DNA of 64,000 nt from Agapetus fuscipes (GCA_951799405.1 OX637363.1:3162001-3226000), one strand, 5' to 3'; counted from the stretch's first letter, positions 52,006-63,699 are shown. A program made the numbers and translations. Notes: generated by a model from the letters alone, not told the origin.

Positions 52006-52992
52006 ATGGAGCCTCCAGAAAAACCAGATGACATCGATTGTTGCAACTCTGGATGTTCACCTTGTGTGTTTGACGTTTACGAGAAACAACTTCAAAAATA
52101 TCAAGAAAACTTGAAACGAGGACGAAATTATGTACAAGAAGAAACCAATGTGCTATCGCAGATCAAGTACACACAATTTGAAGTCATAGAAATAGACGAA
52201 ATTGCAAAAAATCATAAGATAATGACGTTTCAACATTTTCAGGATATAATATCAAAAGATAAACAAAACGTTAAAGTTATATTTAAACCTGGTCAGTATT
52301 TATTATTGAGGAATCACAACAAACTTGAAGATAATCAAAATGATCGCAAATATTTTACTAGAGCCTATACACCATTAAAATATACGAATAGTAAAACTAA
52401 GGTTATGAACGACAACTGTAGCCATGATTGTTTTCAAATCATTTTAAAAATATTTGAAAATGGAACAATGTGTAAATATTTAAATTATTTGAATGTTGGT
52501 GATCTTACTTCCTGGCGAGGTCCTTTTGGAGACTTTACCTACCTACCGAAAAAAAATAAAAATGTTTTTATGATTTCGCAAGGAACTGGAATAGCTCCAT
52601 TTTATTCAATAATAAATGAAATAATAGAAAACGAAAACGATGAGTCCATAATAACATTATATAGCTGTATGAAAAAGATACAATGTATATGGTTTAGAAA
52701 TGAACTGTACTCTTTAAAATCACATTGGAATTTTAAGTATCAGATTTTTTTATCTGAAAATTATCATACTTCTGATCTATGTAATAGTGAAAGTTGCCAT
52801 TATAATGAAAATAAATTAAAATACAAAGAGCCTATTGTTAACAGAAAACTGAATGAAGATGATGTTATTGATTTTTTAGGTAAAAATGATGATAATACTG
52901 TGTTTATTTGTGGATCGGAAAGCTTCATGCAATTTTATAAGAAGACTGCTATGGATGGTGGGGTTAAAGATGATTGTATTGTTACTTTTTAA
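52006..52992 (+). CDS. NADH-cytochrome b5 reductase-like (CYB5RL-like)
   Basis: A flavoprotein reductase of the cytochrome b5 reductase family, 328 residues in a single exon. Residues 2-30 form the oxidoreductase-like N-terminal motif EPPEKPDDIDCCNSGCSPC, as in CYB5RL. The FAD-binding barrel (about 50-180) has RAYTPL (119-124) and GTMCKYL with RGPFG (171-175). The NAD-binding lobe has SQGTGIAPFYSI (191-202) and CGSESF (302-307), ending in VTF. Expected activity is NADH-dependent electron transfer to cytochrome b5; the partner is unknown. The start is the first ATG of the motif and is preceded by GAAA. Codon use is strongly AT-rich compared with the pickpocket and HMGA exons. The single exon could indicate intron loss or a retrocopy. 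Confidence 0.9.
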   Translation: MEPPEKPDDIDCCNSGCSPCVFDVYEKQLQKYQENLKRGRNYVQEETNVLSQIKYTQFEVIEIDEIAKNHKIMTFQHFQDIISKDKQNVKVIFKPGQYLLLRNHNKLEDNQNDRKYFTRAYTPLKYTNSKTKVMNDNCSHDCFQIILKIFENGTMCKYLNYLNVGDLTSWRGPFGDFTYLPKKNKNVFMISQGTGIAPFYSIINEIIENENDESIITLYSCMKKIQCIWFRNELYSLKSHWNFKYQIFLSENYHTSDLCNSESCHYNENKLKYKEPIVNRKLNEDDVIDFLGKNDDNTVFICGSESFMQFYKKTAMDGGVKDDCIVTF

Positions 52993-53094
52993 ATAAATTA
53001 TTTTCAATTAAAATAATGTACTTATTTATCTAATATTTACAACAATAGAAATGTTTTCTGCACAAAAAAAAAACATCAAAAATCTGTGACGTCA

Positions 53095-53135
53095 CACTTA
53101 TTATGGTCTATGACACTTGTTATAGTGCCGCAGAG
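53095..53135 (-). repeat. SINE1 tail fragment
   Basis: 'ggtctatgacacttgttat' and 'tgccgcagag' match the B-tail of SINE1 in minus orientation. Confidence 0.55.
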
Positions 53136-53609
53136 AAATGATGAAGAGAAGTGATGTGGCGGTTGTCCTTGTCTGGTTGCAGGGCCGTTAGCTACGCAGT
53201 GCTTTTGTGTGTGTTGCGTTGCTTTGTTTTGAGACACTGAGAGGAAATGGCGATTGATTGAAATAACTTTTAAGTAAACAAATAAAACTACATGCACTCT
53301 TTTGATGAAGTTAAAAATTGCTACACTGTATGAGACAGCTGTTATGTACACCCTCTACTTCTTTTTTTTTTCATATTTTTCATTGTATTTATATTTTGCT
53401 TTTCTTCAAAACTTTTCCCCCCACATTTTTCTTTCATTACAATCTAGAATACTTACTCAAAATATATCAGCAGTCAGCAGAGCATTTTTAATGAAGTCCA
53501 ACGTCAGTCTTGTATGAGGCTACCGTTCTTAGCCATCAATGACAAAATAATTGTTCACGTTTTCCCTAGTAACCAGGCCGGGTGCTAGGAAAACTTACTT
53601 ACCATCCCA

Positions 53610-54045
53610 GTTTCAAGGAGAGGCAGCAGGAGTTGCAATTGGTTTATGTTCATTGTGAAGTTTTATTCTGTAGGTAGGTACAAATACTGCATACAACATT
53701 TGTTAGTGCAAACTTACATGTGTCTGCCTGTGTGCGTGCATTAAATATAAGCCTTCTATAGAACCCTTGGAATGACTAGGTACATCATGAAACGGCGCTA
53801 TAAAGAAATCACCAACTCATCATCAATTTATAATCAAGTTGGAAACATACTTAATTTCATTTAAGATTCATACTAAACTAAGTAAGATTCGTACTAAACA
53901 TAAAAACCCAAATCTCAAATGGACATACACCTAGCAACTCTTGCCGTCCTTACCTGAAACAGAAGTGACATTGGCAAAGTGAACCATTTTCTACAGCATG
54001 GGTGGTCAGCCTCATACCAACTTATAAGTCAATATATCTTTGCAT
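53610..54045. repeat. Two partial LINE-B 3'-end copies
   Basis: A diverged plus-strand tail half (about 53615-53765) is followed by a minus-strand head half (about 53860-54045, 'gcaactcttgccgtcctta'). Confidence 0.65.
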
Positions 54046-54419
54046 TTTAAATTAAGTACATATTATGATTTATATCGAAGTGTGAAATTTATATTAAATA
54101 ATTCAATATGAAAATTTTACTAAAAGAATAGGTGTGCACGAAAATTTAAAACAATTTTTCATTAGTTATGGGAAAAAAGCAAGCGAACTTAAAAATTAAA
54201 AAGAAAACAATAAAGTTGCCACATAAATAATACAAACTGAAAAAAAAATACCTACTCGCTGCATTTCGAAAAAAAAAGTTGGACCTCTGGCGAACTACCT
54301 ACGCAGCGGTCGCATTTTTCCATTAATTTTTATTTAAAATCGACCAATGGCAGTAGAGGGTTTATAATTTCAGCCAATCACCGTCGAGTATTTTGAACTG
54401 TGTGGCGCGCAGCCCGCCG

Positions 54420-54546
54420 CGCTCTCTATAGGGACGCTTGCAAATCCTCAGTCCGCTGTCGCCGCTGTACAATTTGGAGGCGGTCGAACGTCACTTCGAC
54501 AAGCGCGCTGAAACAATCAGCCTTTTTTCCACGTTAATTACAACCT
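54420..54546 (+). promoter_or_regulatory. Candidate promoter and non-coding exon 1 of the HMGA-like gene
   Basis: A GC-rich island (from about 54400) contains TCTATA near 54424 and an initiator-like TCAGT at 54448-54452, about 25 bp apart. The following exon ends in a consensus donor CT|GTAAGT at 54546. The next plus-strand acceptor of a real exon is at 56562, just before the HMGA-like ATG. Linkage to that gene is inferred. Confidence 0.5.
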
Positions 54547-56084
54547 GTAAGTCATTTAACATATTTTTTACATTTACAACACCCCCTCACCTATTTTTAC
54601 AAAAATATTTCGCCATCCTAGTAAATTTTGTGACTGGTTAAATTTTATGCGACGCTCATATCCCGCCATCGCCATTTTTCACAACGAGCAAGGTACGCTT
54701 GGCTTTTCTAACAAATACCAAAAACTCTCGTGTAAATAACTCATTTTTAGTGTATTTTTTCTGGTTTTTTAATGTAATTTTTGTGGATATTTTTGTTGTT
54801 TGTTTGTTATTGTGTATCTCTGCGTTATCTCGCTTGATACGAGGCGGCTTGTTCGCCCAGTAAATACTGCACCGGTCGATCATTGTAATTTAAATACGCT
54901 TTCCCTCAGCTATTTAATTATTTCTTCACATATTATCTTCGGTAACCCAACTAAACCATTGTTTCTTTCTCGTTTAATGGTTTATTTAGTGTTTTAATGC
55001 GTTTTATTGTATTCTTTAAATAGGAGTACGTATAATATTATCATGACGTCGTGAGGACGCCCAAATGTTATTGGCCTTTTGCATTTTTGAGTGGCTTGTT
55101 CCTTCACCTCTATTCCATTATCTTCATATTACAATTTTAACGTGTTTATTGATTTTTAAATGATTTTTATCATTGAAAAGAGCTAATTTTTCGTGGCTGT
55201 CACAATTTTCAGAGATTTTGTAGGCCCCATGTCAACATTGCCGCGTTTTTTACAGCCACCATTTTTTTCTCGGAACTTTTTTTTTTTCAGCCTTGAATCA
55301 ATGAATGCTATTGAAATATTAAATAACTCCATATCATTATTTTTGTGGCGTATATTTTTTACATCTCCTTACATATTTTGCTACGTTTTCAAGATAATAT
55401 CCACTATATTATTATGTATGATTTAAACAAACAATGGATACACTTCATTTTTAACTGCCATAGAAAAAAAACTTAATTTTATGTTTGTGCCTAGCTTGTA
55501 ATTCTTCCTTCCTTATTTTACTTTCGTTTTTATGTATTTTTTTCTTTTTAAATTTGAATAATAATATTTTATCCATCAGGAAGCAGTTGTTTGTCTATAT
55601 TATGCATTCCATTCCGAGCAATGTTAGATTTTTATTTTCAAATTCTCACCAAAAAATATAATGAATTCTGAACGAAAATCATAGACAGCAAAATCGTAAC
55701 ATCTCACGGCCGGGCTGTTCGTGAAGAAATATTATTTCATTGGTTTATAAGATCCCTAATCACACAGACCTGTGACATTTGCTCGCTGAGAAAAAAAACT
55801 ATTTTTTAATTCAGTCCATTTTTGAGTACATCACTCACTAGGGGTGCTATTGTATCTTGCACACATTTATTTTATTTGCACAATAGAGGGGAGATTATGT
55901 ATTGTTTTATACATAGTTTTACTAATCAGTAGTACACAACTTTACTGTTTTTATTGCCTTGTGGCTTTTGTTCCGTAGTCTAGCTGTTAGTGCTTACTGC
56001 TCGCAATCAGAAACTACTGTTTCGTTACAGAAAAGGCCATAAAAAGTCATTTACTTCTCAAAAATGCTGTTCGCTGGTTCTACA

Positions 56085-56490
56085 AAAAGGTCCATCCAGC
56101 CTTACAGCAACTGGGTCTTGCTTGAGTATTGGCGCTTTGTACCGACGACCAAGCTCATAAACACCTGTGCGGCACTACAAGTGTCATAGACACCTACGGG
56201 GCTATTCTTAGACATTTTAGTCGTCGGTTGAGCCTACGCTTTGACAAACAATTGGTGCCCGGTCTGAAAGTTTCATCATCACGGTCATTCTTACCTACCG
56301 AATTTTGTAATATTTGTATGAAGACAAATCAGCTGTTCGTTTGTGGCCATCTAGGATTGACGAGTCTTCATACTAATGCATCATTAGTTTGTCAAAGCGT
56401 GGGCTCAACCGACGACTAAAATGTCTAAGAATAGCCCCGCTAGAGTTTCTGAAATCTAGGGAGTCTCCCACTCAAGATTTCTTAAAAAAA
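56085..56490 (+). repeat. SINE1, B-tailed, split by a MITE
   Basis: The body from 'aaggtccatccagccttac' to the tail 'ctagggagtctcccac', interrupted at the CTA of 'gacacctagag'. The 5' head (55970-56080) is badly decayed. Confidence 0.8.
56197..56439. mobile_element. MITE with CTA target duplication
   Basis: The inverted ends CGGGGCTATTCTTAGACATT extend about 50 bp on each side. CTA flanks it at 56194-56196 and 56440-56442. Other SINE1 copies show a single CTA at this position (for example the one at 57505-57810), which confirms the duplication. Confidence 0.88.
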
Positions 56491-56581
56491 AAAAACTTAC
56501 ATGATAGGCAGATAGTGATAACCAACCTGTGATGAACACGTGGTGTGCTTGGTGTGTTTCAGCTGTAAGCAGCCGCACACA

Positions 56582-59500
56582 ATGTCTGACGATGGCGGAG
56601 CAGTGGTGGAGAAGAAGGGGCGAGGGCGTCCCAAGACCAACGGTGCCTCAGTAGCTGTAAAGGTCCCCTTCTATAGCTTACGCTTCATTTCTTATGCCCC
56701 AACACAAACACAAACCTATATCACAGGAGAGCTACTTTCCGGGACGAGATCACGGAAAGCACTTCTCCAGTGTCAAAAACCCCCTGTACAAACCATATGG
56801 TGCCCTTGAGATGGTCTCTTCTAAATTCCTTACAGCCTTAAGGCGACGACATAGCGATTCATGTCCAAAAATAAGGTGTATTGTGATTTAATTTTATCTA
56901 TGGAGTTCTTTCTCAAGCGCTAGCAAGCTCCGACTTGGATTGATATCCAAAGTGTAAGGAATTTAGCAAAACAGCGCTTCTGAACCATCAAAATGGCGCC
57001 ACTGGAAAGAAATCATCCATCATATCATTTATACTCTTCTAGTTAGTTGGTAGAATGCTTATATTCCATGCCGAGAGCTCGGTTTTGAATCCCACCAAGG
57101 GTTTGAGAGATGGAATCCTGTTTCGGTGCTTATTTCAAACCCAAAATAAAATATCGAGAAATGAGTTCTGTAACGAAAACTTGGCAGCTGGGAAATCCCC
57201 ACTTCAACTCAAGCGGTGTTGACGTAAGGCCGGCCCCATAAGCTGTTAAAATAAATAGGTTCCACTAGCCACATGCAAACCCTTCGGGGATAACACCGCA
57301 TGAAGTTGCACTCAATGTATAGCTTATTTGTGGCGGCAATAATGAGCACTCACTGATATCTTAGTTAGGACTTATTTTCACACAAACAAGCCCACTTCAT
57401 GGATATAATGTCCTAATAATATTATTAGCTCAATGTGCCGGGGAAAAAATATATATAACAAAACGAGTGAAGTCTAATAATGTCATATAAATGATAAGGA
57501 CTGGACCGGTCCGTGGTCCAGTGCCAACACTTTGGACTCGTAAATGGAAGGTTGTGGATTCGGATCCCAGCGGAGCACAAAAATATACCATTTATATTTC
57601 CAAATATGCTCTTCGCTGGGTTGAAAAAATTCACAAAGCCTCTACCAAAAACCGGTCACTGAAAGGTCCATCCAGCTTTACAGCAACTGGGTCTTGCTTG
57701 AGTATTGGCGCTTTGTAGCGACGACCAAGCTCGTACACCTCTGCGGCGCTACAAGTGTCATAGACCCCTAGAGTCCCTAGAGTCTAGGGAGTCTCCCGCA
57801 CAGGATTTCTTAAAAAAAAAAAAAAGGAAAGTTGCCCAGCTGGCTAAGCAGTGGACTTGCTCAGGAGCGTGCATAGGGTGTAGGCAAATACATTTCAGAA
57901 TAAATATTTTCTTATTCTTTTAAAATACCTCACTTAAAAGTGCTAACGATGGCTCAGATAGAACTTAAATTCTAAATATTAAAATCAAGCTTAATTGGTG
58001 TTTTACCATATATTGCCTACCTATTAGGTGCATGTGCCTGTATGGGATGCACGCCCCTGGACTTGCTTTTACTATGAGTAACGGCTACGCCAAATTGGTT
58101 GGTTACATAGTGCTCATTATAACCGAGTGTGACTGTTTCTAAATAATCCAATTTCCTTTGTTATTTAAAACCATTATGCTTCATAATCAGCTTCTTGCTT
58201 TTCCTTCCCCCCAATTGCAATCTTCAGTAGTGTTAATGTGTGCTTAAATAATGCATTTCAGGAGGCCAAGGGTGAAGCAAAAAAGCGCGGCAGGCAGCCG
58301 TCGGCGACACCAAAGAAGGACTCTGCAAAGTCTTCCGATGACGAGCCCTCAGGGCCCAAGAGAGGGAGGGGTCGCCCAAAGGGCTCCAAGAAAAAGGGGA
58401 GCAAAGCCAAGGTGAGCGAGAGAATAGAGTACTTGATGATAATAATCTTTAATCTATGTTGTTGCCCATAGATGTTATTATTTATTGATTTATAAAATGT
58501 AATTTGTCGTGTATGTTCCTTGACTTATAGGTTGGTATGCGGCTGACCACCCATGCTGTAGGAAATGGTTCACGTTGCCAATGTCATCCCTGTTTCAGGG
58601 AAGGACGGCGAGAGTTGCAGGGTGTATGTCCATTTGAGATTTGGTTTTTATGTTGTAGACTTCACTTGAGGCAGGTGCAAGCGCGAACTTGTACGTGTCT
58701 GGTTGTGGGAATGCACGTAATGTGAATCTCCAATGTAACATATCTTTGCAACTTAGATTAGATTAGAATCTATGACTTCTCAAATTATCACTCCGAGGGT
58801 GTTTGACTTTTAAATTGTCTTTTTTTTGAGTTTATGCGATAGAGCAGCTTCCATGCCTTCTCAAACTTTAAACCATCTGCATTCCTTGACTTATAGGTTG
58901 GTATGCGGCTGACCACCCATGCTGTAAAAAATGGTTCACGTTGCCAATGTCATCCCTGTTTCAGGGAAGGAAGGCGAGAGTTGCAGGGTGTATGTCCATT
59001 TGGATTTTTATATTGTAGGTTCGCATGCGGCATGTGCAAGCGTGAACTTGTATGTGTCTACTTGTGAAAATGCATATAATGTGAATCTTTAATGTTACAT
59101 AGATTTGCAACGTAGATTAGATTAGATGAGGAATTATAAAAAATTTAAAAAACACTGAGTTTTATTTTCACAAATGGAGTAATTATTTCACCTCAAGTAC
59201 TTTCAACTTGCTTACATCAAAAGCAAGTCGAAAGTACTTGAGGTGAAATAAATACTCAATTTGTGAATGTGAGGTTGGTATGCGACTGACCACCCATGCT
59301 GTAAAAATGGTTCACTTTGCCAATGTCACCCCTGTCTCAGAGAAGGACGGCAAGAGTTGCAGGGTGTATGTCCATTTGAGATTTGGTTTTTATGTTGTAG
59401 GTTTACATGCGGCATGTGCAAGCGCGAACTTGTACGTGTCTGGTTGTGAAAATGCATGTAATATGAATCTCCAATGTAACATATCTTTGCAACTTAGATT

Positions 59501-59770
59501 AGATTAGAAACAGTCTTTATTTATTTTTATAATTCCTTATCATTTATAAATTGTTGTGAAAATAATCACCCATCCGACTTGTATGATGTCAGATAGGAGA
59601 TTCATTTGTTATGTCATCCACTTTAACATTGTTTGGCATTTTCCCAGAAGCCTGCCGTAGATGGTCGAGGTCGCGGCCGGCCCCGCAAGGACGCGCCGCC
59701 TCCCAAACAGGCCGCGTCCACGGAGGAAGAGCAAGATGACGATGACGACGAGGAGGGGTCTGATCAGTAA
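56582..59770 (+). CDS. HMGA-like AT-hook chromatin protein
   Basis: A small nuclear protein that binds the minor groove of AT-rich DNA. Coding exons 56582-56656, 58262-58411 and 59648-59770 are all in phase 0 and give 115 residues, close to HMGA1/2. Three AT-hooks are visible: KKGRGRPK (11-18), KRGRGRPK (58-65) and GRGRGRPR (81-88), plus a half-hook KKRGRQP in exon 2. The C-terminus is acidic (EEEQDDDDDEEGSDQ), as in HMGA and insect HMGI. Each hook has its own exon. The donor GTAAAG at 56657 was chosen for exon 1; a later GTCCCC is poorer. The upstream acceptor at 56562 implies a non-coding first exon. Introns hold SINEs and LINE-B tails. The 3' UTR may reach the AATAAA near 62036. Confidence 0.9.
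57040..57330 (+). repeat. SINE2 copy
   Basis: The head 'tagttggtagaatgctt' with a degenerate B box, body, and 'cccttcggggataacac'. In HMGA-like intron 2. Confidence 0.75.
57505..57810 (+). repeat. SINE1, B-tailed variant
   Basis: Full-length copy from GACCGGTCCGTGGTCCAG to 'cgcacaggatttctt'. It serves as the empty-site reference for the MITE at 56197. Confidence 0.85.
58515..58768 (+). repeat. LINE-B 3'-end copy
   Basis: Complete copy in HMGA-like intron 3, the first of three in the same orientation within 1 kb. Confidence 0.85.
58880..59128 (+). repeat. LINE-B 3'-end copy
   Basis: The second copy, starting 'ccttgacttataggttgg' and ending in GATTA repeats. Confidence 0.85.
59150..59275. 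repeat. Foldback with hammerhead-type 3' half
   Basis: Arms 'ttatttcacctcaagtactt' and complement around a short centre near 59214. Both arms carry GAA-AGTACT-T-GAGG, the palindromic stem III design seen at 1856-1913, but no CUGANGA core is found. Between the second and third LINE-B copies. Confidence 0.65.
59276..59512 (+). repeat. LINE-B 3'-end copy
   Basis: The third copy in intron 3; it starts at the right arm of the foldback. Confidence 0.85.
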
Positions 59771-60062
59771 ACCGAATACACTGCACGCAGCTGCCGCGAC
59801 ACCACCCACCAACAAGCATTACCCAACCACGATGACTCCATCCATCCCAGCTAAATGAGCGACAGGATCCTCAAACATCAACAGTTACATGGCATGCTTC
59901 GTGAGGCTCTTCCCGGCCAATATCATGCTAAACTAACTGTCCAATCCATGCACCAACATTTTGTACTTTGACAGGGCGTGATATGTTTATTTTCCACTTT
60001 AAGCATTCTAGTACGAGTCGAATTACGCATAAGTTACGTGGAGGATGCAAAAAATATTAATG

Positions 60063-61400
60063 TGTGCCTGTCCCTACCTGGCCCCTGCATGGCTAACACA
60101 CTTGAGCTTTTATTCTGAACAGCATCTTTGAGGCATAATATGTAAAAATGGAGTCAATACAAAAAACAATAGCTTAAAACTGGTTCATATGTGCATGTCC
60201 CTACCTGGCGCCTTAAATGGCTGACTTGTAAACAAGCGCTCTTGAACTCCATTCCAAACAGCACCTTTGAGGCATTTAAGTATGTAAAAAAGGAGCCAAT
60301 ATTGCAGAAATAGCTAAAATTGGTTCATATGTGCCTGTCCCTACCTGGCGCCTTAAATGGCTGACTTGTAAACAGGCGCTCTTGAACCTTTATTCCAAAC
60401 GGCACATTTGAAGCATGTTGTGTACTAAGAGCCAATCCATTAAAAAATAGCCTAATTTTGTTCATATGTGCATGTCCCTACCTGGCGCCTGAAATGGCTG
60501 ACTTGTAAACAAGCGCTCTTGAACTCTATTCCAAACGGCACCTTTGAGGCATTTAAGTATGTAAAAAAGGAGCCAATATTATACAGAAATATCTAAAATT
60601 TGCTCATGTGTGCATGCCATACTCGGCGAATGAAATGGCTGACTTGTTAACAGGCACTCTTAAATATTTTCTTCCGTCAACAATTTTAAAGCATGTTATG
60701 TACAAAAGGAGCCAATCCAACAAAAAATAGCTTTAATTTGTTCATATGTGCATGTCCCTACCTGGCGCCTAAAATGGCTGACTTTTTAACAAGCACTCTT
60801 GAGCTTTTATTCTGAACAGCATCTTTGAGGCATAATATGTAAAAATGGAGCCAATACAAAAAACAATAGCTTAAAACTGGTTCATATGTGCATGTCCCTA
60901 CCTGGCGCCTGAAATGGCTGACTTGTAAACAAGCGCTCTTGAACTCCATTCCAAACAGCACCTTTGAGGCATTTAAGTATGTAAAAAAGGAGCCAATATT
61001 GCAGAAATAGCTAAAATTGGTTCATATGTGCCTGTCCCTACCTGGCGCCTTAAATGGCTGACTTGTAAACAGGCGCTCTTGAACCTTTATTCCAAACGGC
61101 ACATTTGAAGCATGTTGTGTACTAAGAGCCAATCCATTAAAAAATAGCCTAATTTTGTTCATATGTGCATGTCCCTACCTGGCGCCTGAAATGGCTGACT
61201 TGTAAACAAGCGCTCTTGAACTCTATTCCAAACAGCACCTTTGAGGCATTTAAGTTTGCAAAAAAGGAGCCAATATTATAGAAATAGCTAAAATTTGTTC
61301 ATATGTGCATGTCCCTACCTGGCGCCTTAAATGGCTGACTTGTAAACAAGCGCTCTTGGACTTTAATTCAAAACGGCACCTTTGAAGTATACATGTGGAA
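60063..61400 (+). repeat. ~140-bp tandem array in the HMGA-like 3' region
   Basis: About ten units share 'gtccctacctggcgcct', 'aaatggctgacttgtaaac' and 'ggagccaat'. Units fall into types that recur in the same order: A-B-C-D at 60063-60608, an odd unit E at 60609-60747, then A-B-C-D again at 60748-61304 and a last partial unit. This is a higher-order period of about 685 bp. It starts 290 bp after the stop codon and ends before the possible poly(A) signal near 62036, so it may be transcribed. Confidence 0.85.
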
Positions 61401-62530
61401 AAGGCAGAAATTGTTTAAGGTGTGTCTTTAGTGTAATTTACTCATACAAGGATGTTTTATGGTAAGGAAAATTACATTAATTGATCCCACTCATATATCT
61501 TAAGCTTTCTACTAATGGTTGGGTATCCATTTAAAAAAAAATTTTTTTTTCTAAATTTGTACATTGGAAAAACATCAGATTGTAAATATTTTTATTTCAT
61601 GAAGTTATCGGCCAAGCACTATTTAAAAGGTAAAAGCAAAAAAAAAACATTTATTCAAATTTCATAAAAAAAGAATAACATTTTGTGTTGGTGACATTGG
61701 CAGCTGTGTGAACTGTTCCTTTAGGCTAATTATTATACGTATAATTAAACAGATAGATGTTTTAACTACCCGGACTTTTAATTTTTTTTAAAATGAATTA
61801 TTACATCACCTTTGGTGTTCATTGTCGAAATATAATCATCCCTATCACCTGCATCCATCAAGTGTATACCGTTTTGTTTGAGATATTCATCATCTTTGTA
61901 AGTAGGCATCCCGAGTATGTTGCCAGGCATGATTTGAACCAAAAGTCAAAGCCAATTTCTAAATATAGTCTTGAGCTGTGAAATCTTGTTTTTTGCACCC
62001 AAATTCAACTAATTGTTACATGTAAAATATTCTGTAATAAATGCAAAAGTATACTTAGGCTCAAGACTTTTTTACTTGTTGCAAGTTGATTGCAATTATA
62101 TAAGGGTTGCCGTGTTGAAAAAAATATCTCGGGATTTTAAAATGTAGTTCACAATGTAAGAAATAAGAATCTCAGTTTTTAATTTTCACTTCAACCTTGG
62201 AACAATTTTATTATTTTTCAAATGAAAGGACCATCTTCTTATGTTGTATTTTTGTTTATTTACAATAAGTGCCATTTATCACTATTTCCATAAGTTTAGT
62301 AGGAGTGAGGCAGTTTTCTAGATGGCTTTCCTTTTTAATTTTTTAACCTTTATAATTATATACTTGCATTTACTGTGTCTGTGTGCATGTGAGTGATTGT
62401 AACTTTTAGAATTAAAAGAAAAATTATTAAAAAATGCAATAACGTGGTTTTCTTTTTTCTTCCTTGCTTCTTGAGAAAATCTTGATTTGGTGTGAATTTT
62501 TTTTTCTAGGTTTTCACCAAAATGAGTTGT
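61400..62530. other. Probable distal 3' UTR and AT-rich spacer
   Basis: No ORF or repeat recognised. A signal AATAAA near 62036 follows a T-rich stretch and could end the HMGA-like transcript. Confidence 0.4.
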
Positions 62531-62532
62531 CC

Positions 62533-62692
62533 TGAAGCGCTATTTTGCTAAATTAATTCTACTTTGGATAAAAATCCAAGTCGGAGCTAGCTTGCGCTTG
62601 CGAAAGAACTCTATAGATGAAAAAACACAGTACACCTTATTTTTGGACATGAATCGCTAGAATTTAGCAGAATAGCGCTTCTGGTGCAGGAC
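62533..62692. repeat. Short MITE-like repeat
   Basis: The ends 'agcgctattttgctaaatt' and 'aatttagcagaatagcgct' are inverted. An opposite-strand copy lies near 56820-56985 in intron 1 of the HMGA-like gene. Confidence 0.65.
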
Positions 62693-62727
62693 AAAAAATA
62701 CTATCTTATAAATCCATCTATAAAAAA

Positions 62728-63055
62728 AAACGCAACTAAGCTACACATATAGTGTTACTTCTTGCCGTGTTATTCCCGAAGGGGTCGCATGTGGCGAGTT
62801 GAACCTATTTACTTTTACAGGTAAGGGGGCCGGCCTTACGCCAATCACTTCAATTGAAGTGGGGGTTTCCCACTCCCGAGGGGGCTGGTACTCATTTCTT
62901 GTGAAGGCTGAGTAGACCTTGCCGGTATTTTTATTATGGGGTTCGAAATAAACACCGAAATAGGAAATCATTTCTGACACCATCCTCGGTGGGATTCGAA
63001 CCCGAGCTCACGGGGTAGAATGCAAGCACTCTACCAACTGAGCTATCGACCGGAC
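62728..63055 (-). repeat. SINE2 copy, full length
   Basis: A minus-strand copy with head CCGGTCGATAGCTCAGTTGG at 63055 and B box GGGTTCGAATCCC near 62992-63004. Confidence 0.9.
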
Positions 63056-63059
63056 TTGC

Positions 63060-63425
63060 AACCTACTTTCTTCATCAGTCTTTCATTATTCATTCACTCA
63101 ATATGTCCAAACCATCTTCACTTTCTCTTCTCTTACAAAATCATTCCTCACCCTATCACTCCGTTTCTACTTCTTAGATGGTCCATGTCTACTGTATGGA
63201 CTTAACTTATTCCACTTTCACTTACCATACTATTTTCATAGTTTGCATGCAACAAAGAGCCCTTCTTTCAAAACATACCTCTGTCTATTGAGTCAAAAGT
63301 CTTTTCCAGATCTTCAAAGGCTGTGAACAGCTTTCGCCCGAGTGACGGTTGTTCTTCAACAAATTGTCCTATGATAAAGATCTGATCAACACAGCCTCTA
63401 CCCGCCATAAAGTCGGACAGTATGT
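63060..63425 (-). pseudogene. LINE-A-like RT fragment
   Basis: The minus-strand translation around 63410-63270 resembles GRGCVDQIFI followed by a KLFTAFEDLEKTFDS-like segment, the RT motif seen in LINE-A at 12.5 kb. The rest is rearranged and broken. Confidence 0.6.
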
Positions 63426-63699
63426 TGATTGTTGTGAATTTTTTAGTAGTAGTCGGAAACTAATAACAAAATATTCAAAACATTGTTTTTCTTCTGATGA
63501 TGCTACAGACTATAGCAGCAAGCCTTGGCCTCCTGCAATATAAGCCTTCAGCTCCTGTCTTCGGCGGCTGAACTCTAACTTTTCACCTCTAGAAGATACG
63601 CCCTATCTCCTCTTGATGATGATGATTTCTTTAGAGCACTGTTCTCCGTCCTCCCACCTCACTGGCAGTTTTCCCGCTGTCCTGCCTGCACCCCTTTGA

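Noticed and set aside
60063..61400. CRISPR-like array
   Set aside because: The units are ~140 bp and diverge throughout, with no constant repeat and unique spacers; the genome is an animal's. It is an ordinary tandem array.
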